Shown: positions 8,803-17,407, counted from the first letter of the stretch. The stretch is DNA of 64,000 nucleotides from Rubrivivax sp. (GCA_027484825.1 JAIXSE010000021.1:526913-590912); one strand, 5' to 3'. A program made the numbers and translations. Notes: generated from the letters alone by a model not told the origin.

Positions 8803-9186
8803 TCAGGCGTTCAGGGGTGGAGCGCGTGCCTGAACCGTGGCCCAGGCGAACAGCGTGCGCGCAGCGCTGAAGAACAGCGGCGGCAATAGGGGCGCGAGGA
8901 GAGGCGCCCGCAGGCCGGCGTCCGGCGCTGGTGGCAGCCCCAGGTCGGCCGCGTGGGAGGCGCAGTAACTGCAGCCTTTCATGCCCATGACTTTGGAGGA
9001 GTCCGGGTGCTGGGCATCCGTGTCCACCTGCACCAGCTTGGCGCCGGTGACGCTGCAGACCTCGACCCAAGCGCCTGTCACGTCCGGCACAAAGGCCCAC
9101 GACAGGCTCGGCGCGAGCGCCGCCCACAGGATGGCCAGGGTGGCGATCCATGCGGTGAATGCGTTCTTGCGCCGGGTATGCAGCAT
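8803..9186 (-). CDS. DUF2946 family protein (second of two)
   Basis: 127 residues, clearly a paralogue of the protein at 2214-2621: the same W-V-E-V-C-S-V-T-G-A-K-L-V-Q segment, the C-S-Y-C-A-S-H-A motif, the DLGLPP stretch and a nearly identical end (ARAPPLNA versus PRAPPVQA). One N-terminal hydrophobic helix (about 11-31) and a hydrophobic stretch near residues 95-110 are present. It leads the operon of two TonB receptors that follows on the minus strand. A TATACT sequence lies seven bases upstream of the ATG, which would make the transcript almost leaderless if it is the -10 box. The function is unknown; metal binding through the Cys/His residues is an inference. Confidence 0.8.
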   Translation of the reverse strand: MLHTRRKNAFTAWIATLAILWAALAPSLSWAFVPDVTGAWVEVCSVTGAKLVQVDTDAQHPDSSKVMGMKGCSYCASHAADLGLPPAPDAGLRAPLLAPLLPPLFFSAARTLFAWATVQARAPPLNA

Positions 9187-9390
9187 GGGAAAAAGTATAG
9201 AGGGCTGGCGCAGTCGCTGCGCAATGACGGCTCATTGGCAGGGCGATCCCATCAAAGACGTCGGCGCTCGTTGTGTCGAGGTCACAACCAGAGACATTTG
9301 TCTTGCGGGAACCCTGATGAACGACATGACGCCCGTTAGACTCGCGCGCCATCGGCAGCCTCGTCTTGAGGGCTTGCCGATCTCATTCAG

Positions 9391-9622
9391 TCGAAGGTGC
9401 CCGGCCGTTCATCAGCCGGGTTAAACGGGAAACAGGTGCGCGCCAGGACATCCAGGCGCAATGCCTGTGCTGCCCCCGCAACGGTCGGCGGTTGAAAGCG
9501 TCTGAGGTCGGATTCACATTCGACAGCCACTGGGCCGATGGCCTGGGAAGGTCAGAACGCCAGGTCAGTGCATGCGTGAATGCACGGGTCAAGCCGCGAG
9601 CCCGGATACCGGCCTGCGACTG
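9391..9622 (+). promoter_or_regulatory. Cobalamin (adenosylcobalamin-class) riboswitch
   Basis: The conserved blocks occur in order: AGGTGCCCGG (about 9395-9404), the GGTTAAACGGGAAACAGGTG region (about 9419-9438), the B12 box core TGCTGCCCCCGCAACGGT (about 9469-9485), GCCACTGG (9526-9533) with CTGGGAAGG (9543-9551), and the closing CCCGGATACCGGCCTG (9601-9616). Order, sequence and length match the cobalamin riboswitch class. It lies 130 bases before the TonB receptor at 9749, which should be turned off when cobalamin is plentiful. Confidence 0.93.
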
Positions 9623-9714
9623 CTCCGGATGCTGCGGGGTGCGGCGCGCCGGCCAGGCTGGACGGTTTGCCGTGCGGCCTCGCTCGTGCTCATTCCTCAG
9701 CGCCATTTCTCAAA

Positions 9715-9734
9715 CACCTGCGGGGACGCAGGTG
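9715..9734 (+). promoter_or_regulatory. Hairpin in front of receptor start, possible riboswitch expression platform
   Basis: CACCTGCG-GGGA-CGCAGGTG is a perfect 8-bp stem with a tetraloop, ending 14 bases before the ATG at 9749. Its 3' arm contains the only purine-rich AGGTG that could serve as a ribosome-binding site, so the stem may sequester it. There is no U-tract, so a translational rather than termination switch is more likely. Confidence 0.5.
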
Positions 9735-9748
9735 AATGGACTGTTGAC

Positions 9749-11926
9749 ATGAACACATTGACTGTTGCCGCCAGCGAAGCTCGCCCGTCGCGACATCCAC
9801 TACGACTGCGATACCTCCGAAACGCGGGAAGCCATCAATGGCCGCGCCTGCATCGGATGGCCTTGGCGGGCCTGCTTCTGATTCATTCGGCTTCGTGGGC
9901 GGCATCGCCCGAAGCGGCATCGGCCGTTGGCGATCCGGCGGACTCGCCCGACCAGAAGCGCCTGGAGACCGTGCAGATCCAGGGGCGCCATTACGACAAT
10001 GGCGTGGGCAGTTCCGACGCGGCCTCGCAAGGCAGCATTCGCGCCGAATTGCTCAAGAGCCGTCCGGCCCTGCGTCCGGGAGAAGTGCTGGAATTCGTGC
10101 CCGGCCTGATGGTGACCCAGCACAGCGGAGACGGCAAAGCCAATCAATATTTCCTGCGAGGCTTCAATCTGGACCACGGCACCGACTTCGCCACGTCGGT
10201 CAATGGCATGCCGGTGAACATGCCCAGCCATGCGCATGGGCAGGGCTACTCCGATCTCAACTTCCTGATTCCGGAACTCGTTGACCATATCGATTACCGG
10301 AAAGGGCCGTACTTCGCACCGAATGGCGACTTTGCCGCCGCAGGCTCCGCGGACATTGCCTACCAGCGCCGCCTGGATGCGCCGTTTGTTTCCGTGACCT
10401 TGGGGGAGGGCGCCTACCGCCGTGGGCTAGTGGCCGGCAGCACCGAACTGGGGCCGGGCCTTCAATGGATGGGGGCCGCCGAATTGATGGGCAATGACGG
10501 CCCCTGGGCACTGCCAGAGGGGTTGCATCGTCGCAATCTGGTGACGAGTCTGTCCGGCAACAGTGGCACGGACCGTTGGACGGTCAGCCTGATGGACTAT
10601 CACGCACACTGGCAGTCCACCGACCAGGTGCCGGAGCGGCTGATCAAGGCCGGCACTTTTGACGGTCGTCCCTTCGGTCGATTTGATGCGGTGGACCCCA
10701 GCGACGGCGGCAACACCCGTCGCACCAGTCTGTCCGCTTCCTGGTCTCGGGACGAGGAGGGCCGGCAGTCCAGACTCGCAGCCTATGCGATCGACTACCA
10801 GCTCGCGCTGTTCTCCAATTTCACGTATGCGATGGAGCGTCCGGATGAGGGCGATCAAAGCGCGCAGCAAGATCACCGAAAGGTGTTTGGGTTGAGCGGC
10901 AGCCAGGCGGTGGAACACGCACTGGGGAACTGGCCGGCGCGTACGGAAGTGGGTTTCACGGTGCGACAGGATCGCGCGCGGTTGGGGCTGTTCCAGACGG
11001 CAGAGCGGGCCATCACGGCGGTCGCCCGGGAAGACTGCATCCGGGAAACGATGCTGGGCGTGTATGGTCAGACCAGCATCGAATGGGCGCCCTGGGTGCG
11101 CACGGTGCTGGGCGTTCGGGCGGATCAAGGCCAGTTCCGGGTGACCCACCTGAGCGGGGAGGGCAACTCGGGCAGCGAGCGGCAGACGCTGGCGTCGCCC
11201 AAGCTCTCGGTCGTGCTGGGTCCTTGGGCGCGCACCGAGCTGTTCCTCAATGCTGGCCGAGGGTTTCACAGCAATGACGCACGCGGGGTCACGTCCGCCT
11301 CCGACCCGGCACCGGGCTTGGTGAAAGCCAAGGGCTACGAGGCCGGGCTCCGCACGGAATGGGTGCCCGGGTTGCAGAGCTCAATCGCGCTGTGGAAGCT
11401 GGACTTCGATTCGGAGCTGGTCTATGTGGGCGATGCGGGAGCGACGGAGGCGAATCGCCCCAGTCGTCGGCGCGGCATTGAATGGAACAACCGCTATGTG
11501 CCCCTGCCGTGGCTGCTGATTGACGCTGACTTTGCCTGGACGCATGCGCGTTTCGCGGACAACGATCCGGTCGGCAACCGGATTCCCAATGCGGTGGACA
11601 AGGTGGCGACGATGGGGGTGTCGGTCAAGGACCTCGGGCCCTGGTCGGCCAGCGTGAATTGGCGCTATCTGGGAAGCGGCGCGCTGGTGGAAGACAACAG
11701 CGTGCGATCTCATTCTGCCTTCACCACCAATCTGCGGATCAGCCGGCGATTTGGCGACAAGACGGAATTGACCCTGGACGTCTTCAATCTGGCGGACCGC
11801 AAGGTCAACGACGTTGAATACTTCTATGAGTCGCAGTTGCCCGGCGAGACGGCCCCGGTGGCGGATCGGCATGTGCATCCGGCAGAGCCTCGGACGCTGA
11901 GGCTGACCTTGCGACGGAGTTTTTGA
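9749..11926 (+). CDS. TonB-dependent receptor under cobalamin riboswitch control
   Basis: About 725 residues from the ATG at 9749. The frame is open to 9572, but that stretch lies within the riboswitch and its platform. An unusually long n-region is followed by a signal core (MALAGLLLIHSASWA, about residues 37-51). A plug domain carries QHSGDGKANQYFLRGFNLDHG and RKGPYFAP, and a barrel ends LTLRRSF. It resembles the broad group of TonB receptors with a GKANQYFLRGF plug motif rather than classical BtuB, so the ligand may be cobalamin, a precursor such as cobinamide, or a compound whose uptake is coordinated with B12 status. No BtuF/C/D partners are in the window. Specificity rests on the riboswitch alone. 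Confidence 0.85.
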   Translation: MNTLTVAASEARPSRHPLRLRYLRNAGSHQWPRLHRMALAGLLLIHSASWAASPEAASAVGDPADSPDQKRLETVQIQGRHYDNGVGSSDAASQGSIRAELLKSRPALRPGEVLEFVPGLMVTQHSGDGKANQYFLRGFNLDHGTDFATSVNGMPVNMPSHAHGQGYSDLNFLIPELVDHIDYRKGPYFAPNGDFAAAGSADIAYQRRLDAPFVSVTLGEGAYRRGLVAGSTELGPGLQWMGAAELMGNDGPWALPEGLHRRNLVTSLSGNSGTDRWTVSLMDYHAHWQSTDQVPERLIKAGTFDGRPFGRFDAVDPSDGGNTRRTSLSASWSRDEEGRQSRLAAYAIDYQLALFSNFTYAMERPDEGDQSAQQDHRKVFGLSGSQAVEHALGNWPARTEVGFTVRQDRARLGLFQTAERAITAVAREDCIRETMLGVYGQTSIEWAPWVRTVLGVRADQGQFRVTHLSGEGNSGSERQTLASPKLSVVLGPWARTELFLNAGRGFHSNDARGVTSASDPAPGLVKAKGYEAGLRTEWVPGLQSSIALWKLDFDSELVYVGDAGATEANRPSRRRGIEWNNRYVPLPWLLIDADFAWTHARFADNDPVGNRIPNAVDKVATMGVSVKDLGPWSASVNWRYLGSGALVEDNSVRSHSAFTTNLRISRRFGDKTELTLDVFNLADRKVNDVEYFYESQLPGETAPVADRHVHPAEPRTLRLTLRRSF

Positions 11927-12128
11927 CGGCGGGTGCGGGCGTGTAACTGGTCCAATTGGCCTCGGGGACGCCCGGGGTCTCCGAAAAGTCGTGCAGATAG
12001 GCCACGATTGGGAGGTTCATAGACCTTGTCAACCCGGTGTGATGCGAGGAAGCGTCCCCGAAACAGAGTCGACGGAAGGTGACTTTGGTCAGGTCGGGGC
12101 GGCGGCCCTGCAGGACTATCCTGACCGC

Positions 12129-12698
12129 ATGAATACCCAGGATGTTGCCTGCCTGTCTGCAGCTGCTGGAACCGGGCCTGGCGTGTCGGCCGAAGGGCCA
12201 GCTGAGGCGTCGCCGGGCCTGCCTGCCCAGGCCCTGCTGACGGCCAGCCTGGCGGGCGCCTGCGCAGGCGTGGTCACCGGCATCCTGAGAGGGTTTGCCG
12301 ATGATGGAAGAACGCCCCTCGTGACCCTGTCGGCCCCCGACGACGTGGTGGCCCTGCGGGCGCGGTCGGCCGTGGATCTTCATGGGGCCCACGTGGGCCG
12401 AGAGGTGGTGATCGCGCTGGACGGCGGCGACCGCAACAAGCCCATTGTGTTGGCCCTGCTCAGGGGCGTCGATCCCATGCCTTCCGGGGAGGCGCCCGAC
12501 TCGAGCACGGACCGATGGCAGCTGCGGGTGGATGGCGAGCGATGCATTCTCAGCGCCCGTCACGAACTGGTGCTCGAATGTGGCAAGGCCCGGCTGATCC
12601 TGCGCGCCGACGGTCGCGCGGAATTGCGCGGGGAGACCATCCTCACCGAGGCCACCCACGCCAACAAGGTCCGAGGTGGCTCCGTGCAGTTGAACTGA
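12129..12698 (+). CDS. DUF6484 domain protein, T6SS accessory
   Basis: About 189 residues from the ATG at 12129; longer upstream frames start in non-coding sequence. A Ser/Ala/Pro-rich N-terminus precedes a beta-rich domain with GVVTGILRGFADDGRTPLVTLS, VALRARSAVDLHGAHVGREVVIALDGGD and NKPIVLALLRG segments. This is the layout of the DUF6484 domain, a small OB-like beta domain repeatedly found next to VgrG, DUF2169 and PAAR genes of type VI secretion loci. It opens an operon of tightly packed genes to 18886. An inverted repeat (GGTCAGG/CCTGACC) lies directly before its start codon. The role is probably spike assembly or effector loading, inferred from context. Confidence 0.65.
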   Translation: MNTQDVACLSAAAGTGPGVSAEGPAEASPGLPAQALLTASLAGACAGVVTGILRGFADDGRTPLVTLSAPDDVVALRARSAVDLHGAHVGREVVIALDGGDRNKPIVLALLRGVDPMPSGEAPDSSTDRWQLRVDGERCILSARHELVLECGKARLILRADGRAELRGETILTEATHANKVRGGSVQLN

Positions 12699-12712
12699 GC
12701 AGCATCGCGGCC

Positions 12713-14026
12713 ATGACGTTTGCCCCAGCACAGCCTGACACGGTCTGGGCCTCACGCCTGCCCCACGCCCGTCCGCCCCACGAAACCACCGCACGTCCCC
12801 ACGAGCGGGTGCTGATGTCGCACGTTGATGAGGCGGCAGCCGGATGGCGCCGCCGCGCGCGTCTGGTGACGGCGCCGCACGTCCGTCTTCGTCATCTGGC
12901 GCGCTCGGACCAACGGCTGCTGGCCCACATGGCCGGCATCCGCGTGGCGGGCGAGGAGGGCTGGCAGGCCGTGCAGCGCGCGCTGGAAGACGGCGATGCC
13001 GGCGCGGTGGCCGTGCTGGCCTGGATGGCCTTCGTGGATGGACGGGTGGAACGCATGCGCTCCACGCTGCCCTTGCTGCTGGCGGACCCGGCCTTCACCC
13101 GGGCGGGCACGGGCGCCCTGTCATCCCTGGCGCCGGCCCGGCTGCACGAATCGCTGCAGCGGTTGGCGGACTCTCCGCATCCCGCCCATCGATGGGTGGC
13201 CTTGGACGTCCAGGCCGCCCAGCGGCGTGATCCGGGCCCAGGGCTGGCCTGCGCCTTGTCCGACCAGGACGCCGCATTGCGGGCCCGGGCCCTTCAAGCG
13301 CTGGGGGAGTTGGGCCAGCCCGGCCGCATGCCGCAGGTCATCGAAGGCCTGGGGGATGCCACGCTGGTGGGTCGTCGCGCGGCCTGCGAGAGTGCCTTCA
13401 TCCTAGGCTCCCCCGGTGAGGCCCTCCGCGCCTTCGACACGGTCCGTCAGGACGCGGCCTCCCTCACGCCTGCGGAGCGCCGCCCTCTGCTGGAGAGTGG
13501 CATTCGCGCGCTGCCCCCCGAAGCGGCCCGGGATGCGGTGCGCCAGTTGGCCGCCCAGGCCGGGACCGCCCGCGAGGCCGTCATCGCCGCCGGCGCCCAC
13601 GGAGACCCGGTGGCCGTGCCGTGGCTGATCGACCGCATGGCCGATCCCGCCCTTGCGCGGGTGGCGGGTGAGGCCGTGGCGCTCATCACGGGCGCCGACC
13701 TCGAGCTCCAGATCTTCAAGCGTGCGGGGCCGTATGAAGAGGAAGAGGGCGATGCGCCGCCCCATCCTGAGGACCAGGACCTTCCATCGCCAGATGCGAG
13801 CGGCTTCCACGCCTGGTGGCGGGAGCACGGCGCGGAGTTTGGGGCAGGCCACCGCTACATCGCCGGTCAGCCTCTGACGGCGGCGGGTTGCCTGAGCGTG
13901 CTTCGCGACGGGACCCAGCGCCAGCGGCAGGCCGCGGCGCAGGCGCTGTCCCGCCTCCGACCGGGCACGCCCGTGTTTGCCGTGCGGGCGTTTGCCTTCC
14001 GGCAGCGCAAGGAGCTGGGGCTGTGA
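12713..14026 (+). CDS. TIGR02270-like HEAT-repeat protein, T6SS-associated
   Basis: About 437 residues from the ATG at 12713. The sequence is Ala/Leu/Arg-rich and helical, with several roughly 30-residue units such as RARALQALGELGQPGRMPQVIEGL, i.e. HEAT-like repeats, across about residues 100-330. This matches the TIGR02270 family of uncharacterised proteins carried in T6SS accessory operons beside DUF2169 proteins. A charged Glu-rich linker (EEEEGD) near residue 340 precedes a C-terminal helical part that ends RQRKELGL. Its TGA overlaps the GTG of the next gene (GTGA), so translation is coupled. A scaffold or adaptor role is inferred. Confidence 0.7.
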   Translation: MTFAPAQPDTVWASRLPHARPPHETTARPHERVLMSHVDEAAAGWRRRARLVTAPHVRLRHLARSDQRLLAHMAGIRVAGEEGWQAVQRALEDGDAGAVAVLAWMAFVDGRVERMRSTLPLLLADPAFTRAGTGALSSLAPARLHESLQRLADSPHPAHRWVALDVQAAQRRDPGPGLACALSDQDAALRARALQALGELGQPGRMPQVIEGLGDATLVGRRAACESAFILGSPGEALRAFDTVRQDAASLTPAERRPLLESGIRALPPEAARDAVRQLAAQAGTAREAVIAAGAHGDPVAVPWLIDRMADPALARVAGEAVALITGADLELQIFKRAGPYEEEEGDAPPHPEDQDLPSPDASGFHAWWREHGAEFGAGHRYIAGQPLTAAGCLSVLRDGTQRQRQAAAQALSRLRPGTPVFAVRAFAFRQRKELGL

Positions 14027-15126
14027 AGTTCACCAATGCCAGCGACCTGCAAAGCGGCTGGACCGTCGGTTTCGAACGCGATGGGCGGGAGCTGCTGGTC
14101 ATCGCAGCGAAGGCCACCTATCGGCTGCCCGCCGACGGAGAGACGCCCCGGGTCCATGAACAGGCGATGCCACTGGTCACCGCGGATCTGTACAGCGGCG
14201 ATCCCGCCAGCACCGCGCCCCTGCACGAGACGGACTTCGCGCACGCGAAGCCGGGCTGCGACGTCCTGCTGCTGGGCAGCGCGTGGGCACCGGGCGGGCG
14301 TCCCGCGGCCAAGGTGCCGGTATGGCTGCAAGTAGGCTCGATGCACAAGGCCTTGATGGTGACCGGCCGCCGCCGGTGGCACCACGGCTGGGCGGGCGTC
14401 ACGGCCGGTGACCCGGACCCCTTCGTGCATCAACCGTTCAGCTATGACCTCGCCTTTGGCGGCTCGCAGGCAACGCCGGGCCCGTCCCCCGCGTTCAGCA
14501 TGTACGACATGAATCCGGTGGGACGCGGTTTCGTGGCCGATTCCCGCACCCTGGACGGCGCATGGATGCCGCAGACCGAGGAGCTCGACCAACCGATCAC
14601 CGGCCTGCGCCGCCACTGGCGCCCGATGGCCCTGGGGCCGATCGGGCGGCACTGGCTGCCCCGGCGCCACTATGCCGGCACCTACGACGACGCCTGGACA
14701 CGGACCCGGGCGCCGTTCTGGCCGGACGACTTTGATGCGCGCTACTTCCAGGCCGCACCGCCCGACCAGGTGATGGCGCATCCGGCCGGCGGTGAACCGG
14801 TGATTCTCCAGAATCTCACCCCGGATGGGCTCCGCCGCTTCCCGTTGCCTCGCCGGACCGTGCCCGTGCTGTTCATCCCCCATCGCGGCAAAGACCGGCA
14901 GGTGATGGCCACCCTGGACACCCTCGTGCTGGAGCCCGACGAAGAACGTTTCACCATGACCTGGCGCGCGTCGCTGGCCCTGGTGAACAGCGTGTTTGAC
15001 GTGCAGGAGGTCGTGGTGGGCGACATGCCGCAAGCCTGGCATCGCGCCCGGCGATTCCCGGGCAAGACCTACTACCCCGGCCTCGGGGCCCTGGTCACCC
15101 AGCGGCGCAGAACGGGGCGGTTGTGA
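14023..15126 (+). CDS. DUF2169 domain protein (T6SS effector adaptor/chaperone)
   Basis: About 367 residues beginning at a GTG that overlaps the previous stop (GTGA). The N-terminal MKFTNASDLQSGWTVGFE opening, the VIAAKATYRLP strand, the YSGDPASTAPLHETDFAHAKPGCDVLLLGSAW region and the LAFGG, NPVGRGF and RHYAGTYDDAW motifs are characteristic of DUF2169. DUF2169 proteins are known as accessory or chaperone-like partners that help mount PAAR-tipped effectors on T6SS spikes. Here the protein is followed by a ketosynthase-like protein, a PAAR-like protein and a deaminase-like toxin, which fits that role. The stop overlaps the next start (TGATG). Confidence 0.85.
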   Translation: MKFTNASDLQSGWTVGFERDGRELLVIAAKATYRLPADGETPRVHEQAMPLVTADLYSGDPASTAPLHETDFAHAKPGCDVLLLGSAWAPGGRPAAKVPVWLQVGSMHKALMVTGRRRWHHGWAGVTAGDPDPFVHQPFSYDLAFGGSQATPGPSPAFSMYDMNPVGRGFVADSRTLDGAWMPQTEELDQPITGLRRHWRPMALGPIGRHWLPRRHYAGTYDDAWTRTRAPFWPDDFDARYFQAAPPDQVMAHPAGGEPVILQNLTPDGLRRFPLPRRTVPVLFIPHRGKDRQVMATLDTLVLEPDEERFTMTWRASLALVNSVFDVQEVVVGDMPQAWHRARRFPGKTYYPGLGALVTQRRRTGRL

Positions 15127-16247
15127 TGAGCGCGACTGCGGTGGCCGTGCTCGCCAGTGGCCTCGTCACGCCCGTGGGTTTCCGGGCGGAGGCGACGCTG
15201 GCGGCCCTGCATGCAGGCATCAGCGGCGTGCAGACGCTGGGCTTCCGCCATGCGGGCAGCGGAGAGGCGCTGCGAGGCGGACGTGTGGCCCTGAGCCAGC
15301 GCTGGACCGGCACGTCCTTGCTGGCCGGCCTCCTGGCCCCGGCCATCGGGGAGTGCCTGCGCGCGGCCAGCGTGCCGGTGGAGGAGGTGCCGTGGCTGGT
15401 GGGGGTGTCGTCGGCGCAGCGGCCTGGTCGTCCCCCTGACCTCGACCACAGCTTGTTGCCGGAGGTGGCCCATCGCCTGGGCCTTCGCCTGCCGCCGCAC
15501 AGCGCCACGGTGGCACGTGACGCCATGGGCGCTGCGCATGCGCTCCAGGTGGCCATGACGCTGATCCAGGAAGGACGGGCCCGTCAGGTGGTGATCGGCG
15601 GCGTGGACAGTTTTCTCGAACCCCGCCTGCTGATCGATCTGGACCGGCGTCGACGGCTGTTGGGGCCTGGCCGCATGGACGGCTTCCTGCCCGGTGAGGG
15701 GGCGGCTGCGGTGCTGGTGTCGGCCGCCGACATTCCTGCGTCCGACCACCGTCCCGGCCTGTTGATTCGAGGACTGGCGTTTGCGCAGGAAGAAGCGCCG
15801 GTCGGCAGCGGGCGTCCTTTTCGGGGCGAAGGCTTGACCGTGGCCGTGGCCGCCGTGCTGGCGGACACGGGGCTCTCCATGGAGGACATCGCCTGGCGGC
15901 TGTCGGATGTCTCCGGGGAGCATTACGGCTTCAAGGAGGCCATGCTGGCGGCGATCCGGCTGGACCGGGCGCGTCGCGACGAGGCGCTGGACCTCTGGCA
16001 TCCCATCGAATACACCGGGCACCTCGGCGCCGCGGTGACGCCCTTGCTGATGGCCTGGGCGCAGCATGCGCTGGAGCTGGGGTATGCGCCCGGGCCCCGG
16101 GCCCTGTGTCATGTGGGGGATGACGCAGGAGGCCGCGCCGCGTTCGTGGTGGAGGCGCGCGCCGCCGGTCGGCTGCCATGGTCGGCGGACTGGCTGGCCC
16201 ATTCGCTGCTGGATGCGGGCGATGTCCGCAAGGAGTATCTGTCATGA
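15126..16247 (+). CDS. Ketosynthase (thiolase-fold)-like protein without catalytic Cys, T6SS-associated
   Basis: About 373 residues from the ATG at 15126 (a GTG three bases earlier is possible). The overall pattern is a beta-ketoacyl synthase: an N-terminal VLASGLVTPVG, a VIGGVDSF strand after the nucleophile elbow, GFLPGEGAAAVLVS and TGHLGAA near residues 295-301. At the elbow, where an active enzyme has T-A-C-A/S, this protein reads R-D-A-M-G-A-A, with no Cys. It is therefore unlikely to condense acyl chains. Similar ketosynthase-like proteins occur in DUF2169-containing T6SS operons; a structural or loading role is inferred. It overlaps both neighbours by a few bases (TGATG upstream, ATGA downstream). 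Confidence 0.7.
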   Translation: MSATAVAVLASGLVTPVGFRAEATLAALHAGISGVQTLGFRHAGSGEALRGGRVALSQRWTGTSLLAGLLAPAIGECLRAASVPVEEVPWLVGVSSAQRPGRPPDLDHSLLPEVAHRLGLRLPPHSATVARDAMGAAHALQVAMTLIQEGRARQVVIGGVDSFLEPRLLIDLDRRRRLLGPGRMDGFLPGEGAAAVLVSAADIPASDHRPGLLIRGLAFAQEEAPVGSGRPFRGEGLTVAVAAVLADTGLSMEDIAWRLSDVSGEHYGFKEAMLAAIRLDRARRDEALDLWHPIEYTGHLGAAVTPLLMAWAQHALELGYAPGPRALCHVGDDAGGRAAFVVEARAAGRLPWSADWLAHSLLDAGDVRKEYLS

Positions 16248-16633
16248 GCGCCAAGGTGTTTGCCAACGGCCGGGAGGTCTCCGCCGTCAAGGATTCCAAT
16301 CAGGTCATCGCCGCCATGCCGGATGTGTGCCTGTCGCCGCCGGGGCCGCCGGCCGGTCCGATTCCCTTGCCTTATCCGGTGACGTCCCAGGCCTCGGACA
16401 CCGTCGACGGCACCCGCACCGTGCTCGTGGGCGGTGACCAGGCCGGCATCAAAAATGCCTCCAAGTTCAGCCAGTGCAAAGGCGACGAGGCCGCTACCCG
16501 GTCCTTCGGCATGAACGTTGGCTCTCATGCGCTGGGCGGCAAGACGGTCGCGCAGGCATGGTCTTTTGATGTCCGCTTCGAAGGTCAGAACGTGCTGCGC
16601 CTGCTGGATCTGACCACGAGCAACAACACCTGA
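16244..16633 (+). CDS. PAAR-like DUF4150 protein (T6SS spike tip)
   Basis: 129 residues starting at an ATG that overlaps the upstream TGA (ATGA). The sequence has the DUF4150/PAAR-like pattern: KVFANGREVSA, VIAAMPDVCLSPPGPPAGPIPLPYP near residues 20-47, followed by VLVGGDQAGIKNASKFSQCKGDE. The Pro-rich PPGPPAGPIPLPYP motif is typical of DUF4150 domains that cap VgrG spikes and carry effectors. It is a stand-alone tip and not fused to a toxin; the deaminase-like protein encoded 21 bases downstream is the probable cargo. It belongs to the same tight operon as DUF2169. Confidence 0.85.
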   Translation: MSAKVFANGREVSAVKDSNQVIAAMPDVCLSPPGPPAGPIPLPYPVTSQASDTVDGTRTVLVGGDQAGIKNASKFSQCKGDEAATRSFGMNVGSHALGGKTVAQAWSFDVRFEGQNVLRLLDLTTSNNT

Positions 16634-16654
16634 CGCCCGCGAGGAATTCCGACC

Positions 16655-17395
16655 ATGAGCTCGATTGCCGCAGTGTCCTTCAAGACCGGACAACCCGCGC
16701 CGCCAGACCTGGGCCTGGGCGAATGTGAGGACCTCAAGGACGAGAATGAAAAGAATCGGGCCGAGGTCGTGAAGCGCATGGAAGCGCAGAAGGCGACGCC
16801 CAACGGGCGATGGACCGAGGAGGAGGAGCGCGTGCTGAACATGGCCAAGGGCACCGGCATGACCTTTTCCACCGGCACCAACAACCTGGCCAATGCCACC
16901 AGCCAGCTGTCGGCCTGCAGCAATGCTGTGGCCCAGTCCAAGGCCCCGGACCTGCTCTCCGGCGGAGGGACCAGCGAACAGGTCAACGGCATGAACAAGA
17001 TGAAGCGGCACAGCTGCGATGAGCAGTACGACGCGGAGAAGGAGAAAGCCGGGGTGCTGTGCGACAAGTCCCACATTCATCCTGGGGGCGGGTTTGGCGG
17101 CCATGCCGAACCCAAGATCGTCAATGACCTGACCAACCAGGTCGGGGCTGCGGCGATTCGCGGCGGCAAAATGCTGTTCAACATCGACTGGCGCAACAAG
17201 AACTTCAACTCGGGGATGCCTTGCCAGCACTGCTACAAGATGCTGTGTCACGCGGCCAAGGAATGCGACATCAAGATCTACATCTGCAGCGAAGGCAAGG
17301 AGTCCTACGAGTTGTCTGCGGATGATTGCGAAAAGGACGGGTCCTACAGCGCGCTCTGCATGAAAGTGGACGGCAGCCCGACCCCCGGCCGATAA
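16655..17395 (+). CDS. Putative T6SS deaminase-fold toxin (HAE...PCxxC)
   Basis: 246 residues. The N-terminal ~140 residues are polar, Cys-containing and of unknown fold (E/K-rich to 45, TGMTFSTGTNNLANA around 68-81). From about residue 135 there is a compact zinc-deaminase-like domain: GGFGGHAEPKIVNDL with His150-Ala-Glu152, then GMPCQHCYKML with Pro189-Cys190-x-x-Cys193, the zinc ligands and catalytic Glu of the cytidine-deaminase superfamily. Nucleic-acid or nucleotide deaminases of this fold are established as secreted bacterial toxins. Position directly after a PAAR-like tip and DUF2169 adaptor, and before two possible immunity genes, supports a T6SS effector. I did not recognise a named deaminase family; substrate (DNA, RNA, nucleotide or protein Gln) is open. 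Confidence 0.7.
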   Translation: MSSIAAVSFKTGQPAPPDLGLGECEDLKDENEKNRAEVVKRMEAQKATPNGRWTEEEERVLNMAKGTGMTFSTGTNNLANATSQLSACSNAVAQSKAPDLLSGGGTSEQVNGMNKMKRHSCDEQYDAEKEKAGVLCDKSHIHPGGGFGGHAEPKIVNDLTNQVGAAAIRGGKMLFNIDWRNKNFNSGMPCQHCYKMLCHAAKECDIKIYICSEGKESYELSADDCEKDGSYSALCMKVDGSPTPGR

Positions 17396-17407
17396 CCTGA
17401 AGACGAA

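Noticed and set aside
8788..8813. Minus-strand TGAAC and CGTCC near the end of DUF2946, resembling the sigma promoter upstream of the receptor pair
   Set aside because: Spacing of 15 bases and CGTCC instead of CGTCT; it also lies in a region with GTCAGGCG direct repeats that can create chance matches.
9301..9342. Possible -35/-10 promoter elements upstream of the riboswitch
   Set aside because: No pair of hexamers with reasonable match and 16-18 base spacing could be chosen with confidence.
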